DNA of 64,000 bases. Source: Aldrovandia affinis (taxonomy: Eukaryota; Chordata; Actinopteri; Notacanthiformes; Halosauridae). The stretch lies in assembly GCA_029706075.1 (NCBI GenBank), contig JAINUG010000173.1, positions 682,001 through 746,000 of the forward strand. The letters are read 5' to 3'. This document shows positions 10,313 through 20,640 of the stretch, one piece after another. The translations under genes and the position numbers were made by a program. Below the pieces are notes generated by a model. That model was not told the DNA's origin. It saw only the letters and a program-made list of their open reading frames with translations, and did no database searches. Within the stretch, counting starts at the first letter, position 1. Each line of letters begins with the position of its first letter.

Positions 10313-13036
10313 GTATAAAATGTATTTCTCTGTACACCAAGTCACTTGGCTCTGTTATTTCTGCTCATGGTTTTTCCTATCACTGTTATGCTGATGACAC
10401 TCAACTGTTTCTCTCCTTCCCTCCATCTGATACCCAGGTCCCGGCACGGATCTCTGCATGCCTGGCTGACATCTCCGCATGGATGTCCACCCACCACCTG
10501 AAGCTGAACCTGGGGAAGACAGAGCTGCTCTTCCTCCCAGCGAAGGGCTCCCCGATGATTGATGCGTCAATTACCGTGGAAGCAACGTTCCCTCTAATTT
10601 TTCATGTGTCTGAGCATATGCACAAACTCCCTGAGAATTCCTTGGACCACTGTGAGCAACATCAGACGTGCACACTGTGGCCACACCAATATTACACCTG
10701 TCCAAAACCTGAGATCATAACAAGTCACGTAGCTTATTAAAAGAATCAAATTACAGCAGTAATTTCCATTAGATTACTTTTAATATAAGTGATTAGGCCC
10801 ACTAACAATGAAAAAGTCAAAAATCTTGTTTTTCACGAGCTGTGTACTATATTGTCAGGGTGAGGGTCCTGCTCTGGACACATTTCAGAGATCAAATTTT
10901 GTTCACATTAAAACATTCACATTTTGCATAATGAAATGTGTGCTGTAGCACAAGCATGTGATAGTGTAAAATTCTGTAACTCTGTCTGTAAAATATATAC
11001 AGTTTTTTATTAGCATTTCTACTATTTATAATCTAGTAACAGCATTTCATGATTAATATCCATAAATGAAAATTCTTAATAAATGACACTAGCATTTTGT
11101 GCACTGTTATGTCTGTGCTCTCATCCACTATCAGGGTATGCCAGGGTGCATTTTTAACATTGCACATTGTCTCATTCTGCACTATTTCATTGATTGAGTT
11201 TACAAATTCAAAGGCATAATTTTTGCTTCGCCAGCTTTCTGGAATAATCACATATTTTCCCATGTGATCGTGAATTTGTTGAACCGCCAGCATTGATGCA
11301 TTCATTTTGATGGCGAGTAGTATATTGTCGATGAGAATTTTAACTTGCTCGGGTCGGATTCTTTTTGTGTGACAGCTCGTTCCTCTTCTCTCGATCTTTT
11401 GCGCTCTCCTGCAATAATGTACCGATCCCCATTCCCGAGTCTCCGTACAATTCCAACAGCATTCAAATGACTTTTCTGCTGAATGTGACGCTTGAGGTAA
11501 TCCAACTTCCATTCAGTCCACACTTTTCCCTCCGAAAACTCACTTGCTACTTTGGCTTCGCAGCATGTTTTGCAGAGCAGCCCTTTCTCACTCGAAAAAG
11601 AAAAAATCTTGCCCAGTTTCACCTCTTGTTTCTCTGTTCGCACATACTCAGACAGCAATTCCATCTTAAAAGAACCGCATTTATTTTTTATTTTGGCTTG
11701 GTGAGTGAACGTGCCACTGCCCGTTCGTTTCGCCATAACAAGGGATTAGCAGCATTTACCTCTCTGTACTCCGCAGCACCGTTAGCTGTAAGCTAACATG
11801 CAAATCAACAGCACGTCACATACGCATAAAGCGCTATTTATGACATTGATTGGCTGCGTAAGTAAATACGTGTGAACCGCATCATATCATTAGCTGGACA
11901 CTGTTAGTCACCGCCTGTTGTCACCTGTCACTCACTGAGTTGCATTGCAAAATGGTACAGAATAAATGGTTATGTGTTTATTTTATTTACAGTTCAGGTT
12001 TAATTTTATTGTATGCGCTGCATAGATTTGCTGTGCGCGGAGAACGTGGGAGCAGTGCGCGATTGCGCAAGCGCGCAGCTTAGAGGGAACATTGCGTGGA
12101 AGGCTCCATAGTGTCTCCGTCCCAGTCTGCCAGGAGTCTCGGGGTAACCCTGGACAACCAGCTGTGCTTCTCGAGCCATATTGCAGCGATCTCCCGGACC
12201 TGCCGTTTCTCCCTCCACAACATCCGGAGGATCAGACCGTTCCTCACCCAAGAGGCCACTCAACTCCTGGTCCAGGCCCTGGTGATCTCACGTCTGGACT
12301 ACTGCAATTCCTTGCTGGCAGGCCTTCCGGCCTGTACCATCAAGCCACTGCAACTAGTCCAGAACGCTGCTGCTCGCCTGGTGTTCAACCAGCCGAAGTT
12401 CACCCACGTCACCCCTCTACTCTCCTCTCTGCATTGGCTCCCCATCGCAGCACGCATCAGATTCAAGTCACTGGTGCTTGCTGTTCAAGCGGCCAGAGGT
12501 ACTGCTCCCCCATACCTCCAGTCACTCATCACGCCCTACACCCCGTCCAGACCCCTCCGCTCCGCCTCCGCTGGCAGACTGACTGCCCCATCCCTCCGGG
12601 CGCCTGGCAGCCGCTCCTCGCGGTCTCGCCTCTTCTCTGTCCTGGTCCCTCGTTGGTGGAACGACCTCCCGCAATCGGTCAGGACTGCGGAATCACTTCC
12701 AATCTTCCGCAAGAGACTCAAAACCCACCTCTTCAGACTCCACTACCCCTGATCTCTGTCCATCTAGCTACATTGTCTTCACCACTGTCTACTTGTTCAA
12801 CACTATACTCTTTATTTAAAAAAAATAATAATAATAATTTTTTTATGTGAAATACCTTTTCCTTCCCGGTGTTACAGGTATGGTACGCAGATGCCTGCAA
12901 TGATGTCTATTGCTGTCTTCCTGCACTGATCTCGTGCGCTAACTGTGATTGTTCCTACCATGTATTGATGCACATCTTGTAAGTCGCTCTGGATAAGAGC
13001 GTCTGCTAAATGCTTAAAATGTAAAAATGTAAAATC
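10313..13036 (+). mobile_element. L2-type LINE, 5'-truncated and split by a hAT insertion
   Basis: The first part (about 10313-10582) encodes HGFSYHCYADDTQLFLSFPP, with the catalytic YADD box, through ISAWMSTHHLKLNLGKTE and PMIDASITVE. The reading resumes after the hAT element at 12095 with EGSIVSPSQSARSLGVTLD, SRLDYCNSLLAGLPA, LQLVQNAAARLVFNQPKFTH and LHWLPIAARIRFKSLVLA. It ends in a fairly intact frame near 12752. The 3' tail GTAAGTCGCTCTGGATAAGA near 12980 leads into GTCTGCTAAATG and short A-rich repeats. This is the common fish L2 tail, also used by SINEs in this window. Endonuclease and N-terminal RT motifs are missing by 5' truncation. Joined conceptually across the hAT, the frame is nearly unbroken, so the L2 was young when the hAT entered. 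Confidence 0.88.
10583..12094 (-). mobile_element. hAT-superfamily DNA transposon, internally deleted, with 8-bp TSD
   Basis: A 1,512-bp insertion bounded by 15-bp terminal inverted repeats (CAACGTTCCCTCTAA at the left; the right end is its complement with one mismatch) and an exact 8-bp duplication CGTGGAAG (10575-10582 and 12095-12102). Removal restores the L2 LINE reading. The minus strand encodes the N-terminal part of a hAT transposase. It begins MAKRTGSGTFTHQAKIKNKC at 11736, followed by a zinc-finger-like region (LCKTCCEAKVASEF, then WKLDYLKRHIQQKSHL). Then, in a shifted frame, come IDNILLAIKMNASMLAVQQI and LIVDESTDITVHKMLVSF near 11120-11050. The DESTD box holds the first catalytic aspartate. 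The C-terminal dimerisation domain is absent, so this copy is not autonomous. Confidence 0.88.
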
Positions 13037-14282
13037 TCACAGTTTGCGGACGCGCGTACTGTGGTCGCCCCCTCCCCTTGCGGCCGTTTGAATGCGTCAA
13101 CTATAAATCTAGCATTACACATTGGTGTACGATCTAGTGGCACCAAAGAAACCAAGTGAAATGGCTGCATGATTAAAGCTTTGGGAGACTTTTGGGCGAA
13201 TATGTAGCAGTTTTGAAGGGGCTAGCCGCTATGTGTGAGTTATGGCATTTTTCCACCGACAGCATGGTATGGCACGGCACAATAACCATCTGTACCCGTA
13301 ACTATCCCCTTCACGGGTTGAGTCCCTGTGTTGTTTTTCCACCGCACAACAGAACCGTGAAGATAGGAGTTATCTGAATTGACAAAAAAGAATGCGATTT
13401 CTGTGGTAACATTAGCATTGACATTGCAAACATTTCAGCTCAAATTAAAAATTTCTAATTCAAATTCCAGCTCAAGAGCATGGCTTTCCCTGTAACATTA
13501 GCTACAATTTTCTTACATCTCCCTAGGTGTTTGGGAGTCATATCGGCGGCAGGGAGCACAAGAGGTACCATGCAGTGACTTAACACTAGGCTGTATAATA
13601 TTTCATATTTGCCTATATTTGACACTGACCAGTTCATATCCTTTTGTTTCAAAGGCCTGGGTTTAGCTCGAGCATCGGAATGCATCGAAGTGATTCCTAT
13701 ATCTTTCTAAAAATCTATTTATGTGAGGAATAAAAATGTTGTACTGTGAAAATGTATATTCTAATTGCGTTAATGAAAATGAAAATGACAATACTATACC
13801 ATGTCCTTTCAAAGAAAGTGTGTTTATTTCAGTTTTCATAACACAAACCTAACTCGTAGAATCACGCAAACCTGACAATAATGCCAAACTCTATATAATA
13901 CTCTTCGAATAATATGAAGTGAAGCTGAAAAAAATCCATGCCGGTTGTGTCTGAGCCGGTCTGAGATTTAGTGTGATGATTCTGTGACAACTGCCCTTGA
14001 CCAATCAATGGTTTGCAGTATTGCTAGTTCCACCCTTAGGTCCCTGTTCAGCTCTCTAGTACCCAAACAGAGCAGTAGCTAAATTCAGCATGGGTACTTA
14101 TGTTCAGTACATATGGCGCAGGACAGCTCCAATGCCAAGCATCACATTCAAGGACAGGGAACCCCGGTGAGTGATACACAATACCTGTCTGCATTACCAA
14201 GCCTGGAGGACACAGAGACTGAAAGACACTGGGGACTATATTCTATTCATAGTGAAACTGAGTATGTTAATATGGAAGGAGA
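13037..14282. other. Non-coding stretch, nothing recognised
   Basis: No coding region, RNA gene or known repeat could be supported by reading. Frames are short and broken. A frame starting at 14113 runs into the palindrome that follows but has no recognisable domain. Confidence 0.5.
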
Positions 14283-14286
14283 ACCC

Positions 14287-14377
14287 GTGGTATATCATGA
14301 ATATTGACACGGCTAGGGGGTATTGTTCACGTCGTGTCGGCAACCCCCTAGCCATGCCAATATTCATGATATATCAC
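14287..14377. repeat. Large imperfect palindrome (34-bp arms, 23-bp loop)
   Basis: The left arm 14287-14320 (GTGGTATATCATGAATATTG...) pairs with the right arm 14344-14377 with only three mismatches, separated by a 23-nt loop. The phrase ACCCGTGGTATATCA at its left edge (14283-14297) recurs exactly at 15143-15157 in the same orientation. The two copies bracket the Crypton-like remnant. The palindrome may be a terminal structure of a DNA element or a self-inserted MITE. The element family is not identified. Confidence 0.85.
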
Positions 14378-14389
14378 AAATTCTTGTTC

Positions 14390-15045
14390 CATATCGCTTC
14401 TATAAAATGGTATCTACATTTAGTTTGTATGAATTTACCAAAGAATGACAACAAAACTTTACAATGAAAAGTTTGCGGCCAAAATTCAGCTGGACATCGA
14501 ACCACACTTTCTGAACGAGTCCTCTGAGCGTCGGATAATCTGGATGTCCTTTTCAGATATGGCAGGATGGTGTGTGGTTTTGTCCTTGCCATCCCGTCAT
14601 AGCCTTTTAAGTGTGCCCACAAACACATAATTGGATGTGGTGAATCCACATCAGACACCAACCCTGACTCAGCAGTGGATCATTTAAATGCCTGTTAATG
14701 CCAGCGCACAGCCCAGTGTACTTGCTTATGCTGTACGTCTCACCGTTGCTGTTTCTGACAGTCCAGTAAAACTCAAGAAGTATGGTACTTAGTTCACCTT
14801 TCGTTATATTTTGTAAATCAAATAATTTCTCTGTTATCCAGTCACTAAAACAATGGACGGCCCAGCTAGTTGACTTTGTTGCTTTGACCTTGTTTTTGTT
14901 CTTCTGTAAACTGTCTTTATGAGATGGTTTGTCTTCTGCATGGCGACTGGACTTTTGAGGGGTTACTGGTAATTCATTTTTGGCCCACTCATCAAAAGTA
15001 ATTGACTCGAATAGGTAAAAAGAGATATAAAATGTTTCCATCTTC
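14390..15045 (-). pseudogene. Crypton-like tyrosine-recombinase element remnant (KIAA1958-type)
   Basis: The minus-strand frame from 15041 contains STSWAVHCFSDWITEKLFDL, then LSTILLEFYWTVRNSNGETY and SKYTGLCAGINRHLNDPLL. A conserved aromatic FY, an RN-x-NGE-x-Y turn and a following R-x-x-L helix resemble the N-terminal SAM-like core-binding region seen in Crypton transposons and in Crypton-derived host proteins such as KIAA1958 and QRICH1. A second frame (14661-14374) continues with a segment (HLKGYDGMARTKPHTILPYL) comparable to the next part of those proteins. The catalytic tyrosine recombinase domain itself is not visible, so it is a broken fragment. Assignment is by remembered motif pattern and is moderate at best. 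Other DUF3504-like families are the main alternative. Confidence 0.45.
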
Positions 15046-15491
15046 AGTAACTTTGCTCTTAATAATGTGGAATGGATCTGTTACATTGACTTTTAGTCTA
15101 ACGTGCAATGATATACACATAATATATACGAAAATACTATTTACCCGTGGTATATCAGGGATTATGGTCACTGCTGGAATGCAAACTAACCAATAGGAAC
15201 AATGGACCGGAACTATCAGTATTATAATACGCTGTACATGGTTATGGTGAGATGTAATGGCACTAGAATCAGAATGGGGGTGGATACAGGGGCATCGATG
15301 TTGCTGATATCAGAGACAGCGTACCGCAACAAGTTTGAAAAGTTTGAACTGTTTGAACAGCTATGTGATGTAACTTAATGCTAAGAACAGCAATGCTAAT
15401 AGTTAAACTTACAGTAAAGGTACAATGTGGAGGACAGGTGAATCAGTTAATACTGCTGGTCTGTAAAGGCAACTCTTTTGGGTACAAACCG

Positions 15492-15582
15492 GATGAAGCA
15501 TCTGAAACTGGATGAAGCACCTGAAACTGGATTAAGCATCTGAAACTGGATTAAGCATCTGAAACTGGATTAAGCATCTGAG
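15492..15582 (+). repeat. 19-bp minisatellite, about five copies
   Basis: The unit GAAACTGGATTAAGCATCT repeats in direct array with a few changes (GATG for GATT, CACC for CATC in the first units). It lies inside the decayed Gypsy element, just left of the short RTE-tail insertion. Confidence 0.9.
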
Positions 15583-15606
15583 ATTAGACTGGTTGAAAAT
15601 GAACCA

Positions 15607-15736
15607 CTGCGATGGATTGGCGACCTGTCCAGGGTGTATTCCTGCCTCTCGTTGAAAATGCTGGGATAGGCTCCAGCACCCCCCCGCGACCCTGACCAGG
15701 AATAAGCGGCTTAGATAATGGATGGATGGATGGATG
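15607..15736 (+). mobile_element. Rex3/RTE 3'-end or RTE-mobilised SINE, with 12-bp TSD
   Basis: A 130-bp insertion with the widely shared fish phrase GGATTGGCGACCTGTCCAGG, then GGGATAGGCTCCAGCACCCC and a (GGAT)n tail, characteristic of Rex3/RTE 3' ends. An exact 12-bp duplication GAAAATGAACCA flanks it (15595-15606 and 15737-15748). It is either an extremely 5'-truncated LINE copy or a SINE that borrowed the tail. Confidence 0.8.
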
Positions 15737-16334
15737 GAAAATGAACCATGAATCTGACACAGTTGAATAGTTGTGTGAAAAAGTGTTCCAAGGAAAAGCT
15801 GGGCTGGTTAAGGGAGTCACTGCAAAACTACATATATCTGAAAAAACCACTCCAAAATGTTGTAAAGCGAGATCTGTGCCATACACCCTGTGGGAGGTGG
15901 TGAACAAGCAGTTAACAGAGCTCGAGAAGCAGGGCATTATTTTTCCCAAAAGTATGTATAGTTAGTGAGCTGCACAAGTGGTATGTATGCCCAAGTGAGT
16001 ATTTGTGGTGATTACAAAGTAACCATTAAACCTTGGTTAGAAGTAGACCGATGCCCCATTCCTAAGACACAGGATTTGTTTACCACTCTGGCAGGAGGGA
16101 CCTCACTCTTTACCAAATTAGACCTCACTCAAGCTTACCAGCAAGTTACAGTTGACGAAGAGTCAAAACCATGCTTTACCATTAACACACCAAAAGGGTT
16201 GTATGCAATGAACAGATTGCAATATGGCATGGCTAGCTCACCAGTGATTTTCCAAAGAATAATGGATCAAGTTTTACAAAGTCTCACAGGTGTAGTGTGT
16301 CATCTAGATTATACAGTATATTGATAACGGGAAA

Positions 16335-16785
16335 CACTACAGATGAAACAGGGGGGGGGAGATCGGACCCTTGTGCAGGAAACAAAGATAGAGACAGGAA
16401 TCCAAAATGACCTGATAATTTAATAAACACAAAGAACAAAAATCAAACACAGGAACTTAATAAAACACTGGACACAAAATGAAAACCATAGACTCAATAA
16501 AACGCTGACAAGAAATAAAATAAGAAGAGCTAAAATCAAAATGTCAAAAAGGCATGGGAAAAACTCAGAAAACACTATCTCGAGGAACACTCAACAAACA
16601 TTCAAGCCCGAGCCCAGAACAAAGAAAACAGGCAACTAAAAGAGACCCTGAAACGAGACGCAGGAGAAATTAATCAAAAACAATCAAGGAACACAAAACC
16701 AATTAAACCACAGACAGAGACAATGTGGGAACACTGAAAGTCAAATGCCACCCTCTGGCGGTGAGCAAGAACCGTTACAATAGAG
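16335..16785 (-). mobile_element. Unclassified insertion inside Gypsy pol
   Basis: A purine-rich, A-rich segment separates two recognisable parts of the Gypsy polymerase. Read on the minus strand it starts TGTAACGGTTCTTGCTCACC (near 16785) and contains TTTAATAAA-like signals, so a solo LTR is possible. Its other boundary near the G8 run at 16352-16359 is unclear, and no target duplication was confirmed. Function and family are unknown. Confidence 0.4.
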
Positions 16786-17290
16786 GAACATTTGAAAAAT
16801 GTAGAGGCAGTCTTGTAGAGGTCACAGGAATGTGGGTTAAGAGTGAATCGAGGGAAATGTGCATTTTTTTAGTTAGGTGTCACCTACATAGACCACAAAA
16901 TGTATTAATATGGGGTTCATCCAGTGAAATAAAAAAACAAGCCATTGAGAAGGCACCAACTCCTACTAATGTTATATAATTTTCTTGGCATTACTGAACT
17001 ACCATGGGAAGTTCATCAGTAATTTGTCTACTCTGATTAAACTCATGACAGAGCTACTGCAGAAAGGTCAGCCATGGAAATGTTCAAATAGGTTAAATAA
17101 GAGCATCATTTTTGGGGTGATGAAGTTTAGTGAGTATCTCTTTGCTTTGGTTGGAAATGTACACTTCAGACAGGCCACAAGGCTTTGGTTCAGATTTTAG
17201 GACCAAAAACAAGAGTCCCAGTTTTAGTGGCAGCCAAACTACAGTGCTGGGCATTAATACTGGCAGTTCATCAGTATGACATTCAATACA

Positions 17291-19528
17291 CGCCTTTACA
17301 GTAACATGCAAATGAAGATGGGTTGTCAAGGTTACCTGTTCAGGGCTTGGCTCGGGAAGACAATCCCCAATAGTGTCCTTATTGGATTTGATGCCTGTTT
17401 TGGCATAAGACATTGCAAAAGTACAGTGGCCTGGAAGTGCAAAACAAATGAACGAATCATAAAACAAAACAACAAATTAAAAAACAATAACATTTAGGAA
17501 AACACAACATAAAGTGACAAAACACAACAGCATTGATTTGACTCGAACCAGAAAAGGTAGGATGCACCTCCGTCACTGATTGGATGCACACTGGGTGAAC
17601 GGGAAATATGAAGTGTCATGCGATTTCATGCTCACGGTAGGAAGGAAATTAGGAGATCTGTTTTAAATTACTTCATAATTTTATCCAGCTAAATGCTACC
17701 TACAAAAAATTTAAGAAGCAGATATTGAAATAAACTGCTTGTTTTGTGATACCTGCGTAGAGACAGCTTTTCATCTTTTTTGGAATTGTCCCCATACCAT
17801 AATATTTTGGAAGCATTTCATTTGGAAGCAAATCTATTTGTCAAAATGTGTGTGATGACATTTATTTGCTTTTTAATGACCTACTGTTTGGCTTTATGAA
17901 ATTTGTAAAGGAAAAGAAAGTGAATATTACTTAATTAATCTTATAATATTGGCAGAATTTCATATTCATAAAAGTTCATTTAGTAATGGAAAGTTTTGTT
18001 TTATTATCTTTGAAAATGAAGTCAAACAGTATATCCAAAGCATCTCAGCCTCCAATAATTCTAAAGAATTATATATCTATATTATAAAGCATTATTATAT
18101 ATGCATACGTATATCCCATCATATTGTAAATAGATCAGTAGTAATGATTGTTAGCTTAGCCAAATCGTATGCTAAGTACGCTTGGGGGCTGCCATTGTTG
18201 TTGTTAAACATTGTTATTGTTGTGTTCAGTCTCTGATGATTCCTTGTGTGCCAGTTCCCCAACACCCCTTGTGTCATTAAGTGGATTAGTGTTGCAACTG
18301 TGACTGTGTTTGTACGTTTAAAGGTTAAAATATATTCACTTTGAATACATGTACGCGTACGAAAGATGGCTGCCACGCGCATCCTGCGGTGGTTGGGTGC
18401 GTCCTTTGTGCGTCAAGAAATGAACGCGTACGCAAGGTGCAATACCAACATAATATTGGTGGGGGCAGGCAAGAAAGTGGAGGGTGATGGCAAGGCGCTC
18501 TGCTTCACCCACTGCCTCACTGCGTGTTTTGATGTGTAATGAGACATTTTCACTTAAAAAAAAGACAATGTGTACTGTCCTCCCTACGTGTGTGTCTGTA
18601 CGCAGTTAGACAGCCAGCCAAACTCCTTTCAATAACAAGATGGGAGTCATGATGTAGCGTCCAAGCTCCAGTGTTTAATAATGCCACACTTGCATGATGT
18701 CAAAGAAACAATACAATTGGATGTATTGGGTTGGAGTAAAACTGAGGAGGGTAGAAAGAAAGAAAGAAATACACACTGCATTCACATATGCTTGTGTTTC
18801 TTTTAGCTTCGAAATACACACTGTATTGCTAATTCACAAATATAGATTACTTTAAAACACATATAGCCTACTCGTATTCCTTTTAGCTTAGAAATGCACA
18901 CTGCACGGCTAATTCGCAAATACACGCTACTGTACCCACTTCAGGTAAGTATTAAAGTAAGCTTTAAACACTTTTATAAAACACAGGTCAACCGAAAAGC
19001 TGCTAGTAAGTAGCCTATTGCTAACAGCTATGAGCTAGCGAATGCGCTAGGCTAAATTACATAGGCTTTCAATGGGGAACGAGTTAGCATTGAGCTAGCG
19101 AATGTAAAACTGGCTAATACAAATTATGTACACACTAAATACATAAAATATAGCCAACATTTATACAAGAATATGTAATGGAACAATTCAACCTACAGGC
19201 AATGCTTTTGAAGGCGAAACAAGGTGAGATTACAGAGAATTAACTTTGAGCACTTTGTAGTAATGTTAACACATTGATTTCCTTTCATCACATGAACTTC
19301 CTGTTTGCTGTTTCCTGTAAGTAGATTTATGACATTTACTTAAGCGGCCAGTAGGTGGCAGTAAGCATTAAAACATAACATTTGCAATTACAAGGCGAAA
19401 CAATAACGTTTGCAATTACAAGGCAAAACACAATGCATGGTTACATCCTGCGCCACTGCCGCTGTTTCTGCCGTCTTCTCAAGATATACTGTACATCAAA
19501 ACAACCTTGTTGTGCAGAATCGTAAGTA
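17291..19528. other. Non-coding stretch, nothing recognised
   Basis: About 2.2 kb without a supportable gene. Small simple patches are present: a GAAAGAAAGAAAG run near 18758-18770 and two similar phrases (AGAAATACACACTG / AGAAATGCACACTG) near 18765-18905 suggesting a degenerate local duplication. AGCTAGCGAATG recurs near 19030 and 19090. Everything else looks like neutral AT-rich spacer. Confidence 0.5.
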
Positions 19529-20345
19529 CAGTGCATTCGGAAAGTATTCAGACCCATTAACTTTTTCCACATTTTGTTATGTTACAGCCTTATTCTAAAA
19601 TGGATTACATGTATAAATAAAAAAAAGTAAATATCACATTTACATAAGTATTCAGACCCTTTGCTATGACACTCGAAATTGAGCTCAGGTGCATCCTGTT
19701 CCCTTTGATCATCCTTGAGATGTCTCTAGAACTTGATTGTAGTCCACCTGTGGCAAATTCAGTTGATTGTACATGCTTTAGAAAGGCACACACCTGTCTA
19801 TATAAGGTCCCACAGTCTCACAGTCAGAGTAAAAACCAAGCCATGAAGTCCTAGGAACTCTCTATAGACCTCTGAGATAGAATTGTGTTGAGGCATCAAT
19901 CCAGGGAAGGGTATAAAAACATTGTGAAAGCATTGAAAGTCCCCAGGAGCACAGTGGGCTCCATCATTGTGAAATGGAAGAAGTTTGGAACCACCACGAT
20001 TCTTCGTAGAGCTGGCCGTCCAGCCAAACTCAGTAACTGGGCAAGAAGGGCCTTGGTCAGGGAGGTGACCAAGAACCCAATAGCCACTCTAAGAGAGCTT
20101 CAGAGTTCCTCTGCAGCGATGGGAGAACCTAGCAGAAGGACAGCCATCTCTGCAGCACTCCATCAATCAGGCCTTTATGGTAGTGGCTAGACAGAAGCCA
20201 CTCCTGAGTAAAAGGCATATGACAGCCCACCTGGACTTTTCCAAACGGCACTCAAAAAACTCTAAGAGCATCAGGAAAAAGATTCTCTAGTCTGATGAGA
20301 CCCAAATTTAAGCTTTTGGTCTGAATGCCAAGTGCTACCATAAAG
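19529..20345 (+). mobile_element. Tc1-like transposon, 5' part with transposase N-terminus
   Basis: The left end follows a TA dinucleotide (19527-19528) and starts CAGTGCATTCGGAAAGTATT, a typical Tc1-family terminal repeat. The transposase N-terminal paired-like region is readable. It has RIVLRHQSREGYKNIVKAL, then STVGSIIVKWKKFGTT (HTH), RAGRPAKLSNWARRALVREV and TLRELQSSSAAMGE, at about 19880-20190. A stop after YGSG (20188) and further stops break the catalytic part. Similarity fades near 20345 where the right half is missing. It is a dead, 3'-truncated copy. Confidence 0.85.
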
Positions 20346-20423
20346 GCCTGATTGGATTTACATCACACAGGAAAAATATTACATGGGATAAAATTGCAAT
20401 TTTAACATAAGTAAAAATAGAGA

Positions 20424-20640
20424 GGACACGTGGCGTAACAGTAAAGGCATTAGACCGGAATGCAGGTTGCCCACTGCAGCCAGGGTTCGATTCCCCGGCT
20501 GCGCCAGTCCAGCTCTGGCCGGAAGTGGCTCTACGGCTCTAGTCCAGCTCTACGGCAGCGAGCTCACAATACAACGGGGGGATAGTTGATGAAAAAGAGC
20601 GTACCATTGACAACTAAATTGGGAGAAAATGGGGAAAAAC
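20424..20640 (+). mobile_element. tRNA-derived SINE (AATTGGGAGAAAA-tail family), copy 1
   Basis: A tRNA-like head (GTGGCGTAACAGTAAAGGCA ... GGGTTCGATTCCCCGGCTG, giving a B-box GGTTCGATTCC) is followed by a core with CCAGCTCTGGCCGGAAGTGG and an end reading CAACTAAATTGGGAGAAAAT. Related copies lie at 30290 (split), 48055, 53105 and antisense at 61190 and 36790. The tRNA-like head is a pol III promoter relic, not a tRNA gene. Confidence 0.8.

Larger units (their letters stand above)
15190..17290 (+). pseudogene. Ty3/Gypsy-type retrotransposon pol remnant
   Basis: A decayed pol gene in several frames. An aspartic-protease active-site phrase (GVDTGASMLLIS) is at about 15278-15313. A primer-grip-side segment ELEKQGIIFPK is near 15918. 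The reverse transcriptase core runs DYKVTIKPWLEVDRCPIPKT, FTKLDLTQAYQQVTVDEESK and LQYGMASSPVIFQRIMDQVL at about 16010-16290. The YxDD box has decayed to HLDYTVY near 16300. After an insertion, the connection region reappears near 16940-17090 (EKAPTPTN, NYHGKFISNLSTL, TELLQKGQPWK). Near 17200-17290 comes an RNase-H-side phrase (LQCWALILAVHQYDIQY). It is interrupted by a minisatellite, a short RTE-tail element and an unclassified insertion. No LTRs were identified. It cannot be active. Confidence 0.8.

Noticed and set aside
12096-12752. 218-codon open frame as a possible host gene
   Set aside because: It is the C-terminal RT region of an L2-type LINE.
20440-20510. Possible tRNA gene
   Set aside because: It has A/B-box-like motifs but no acceptor-stem pairing, and the downstream SINE core and tail recur elsewhere; it is a SINE head.
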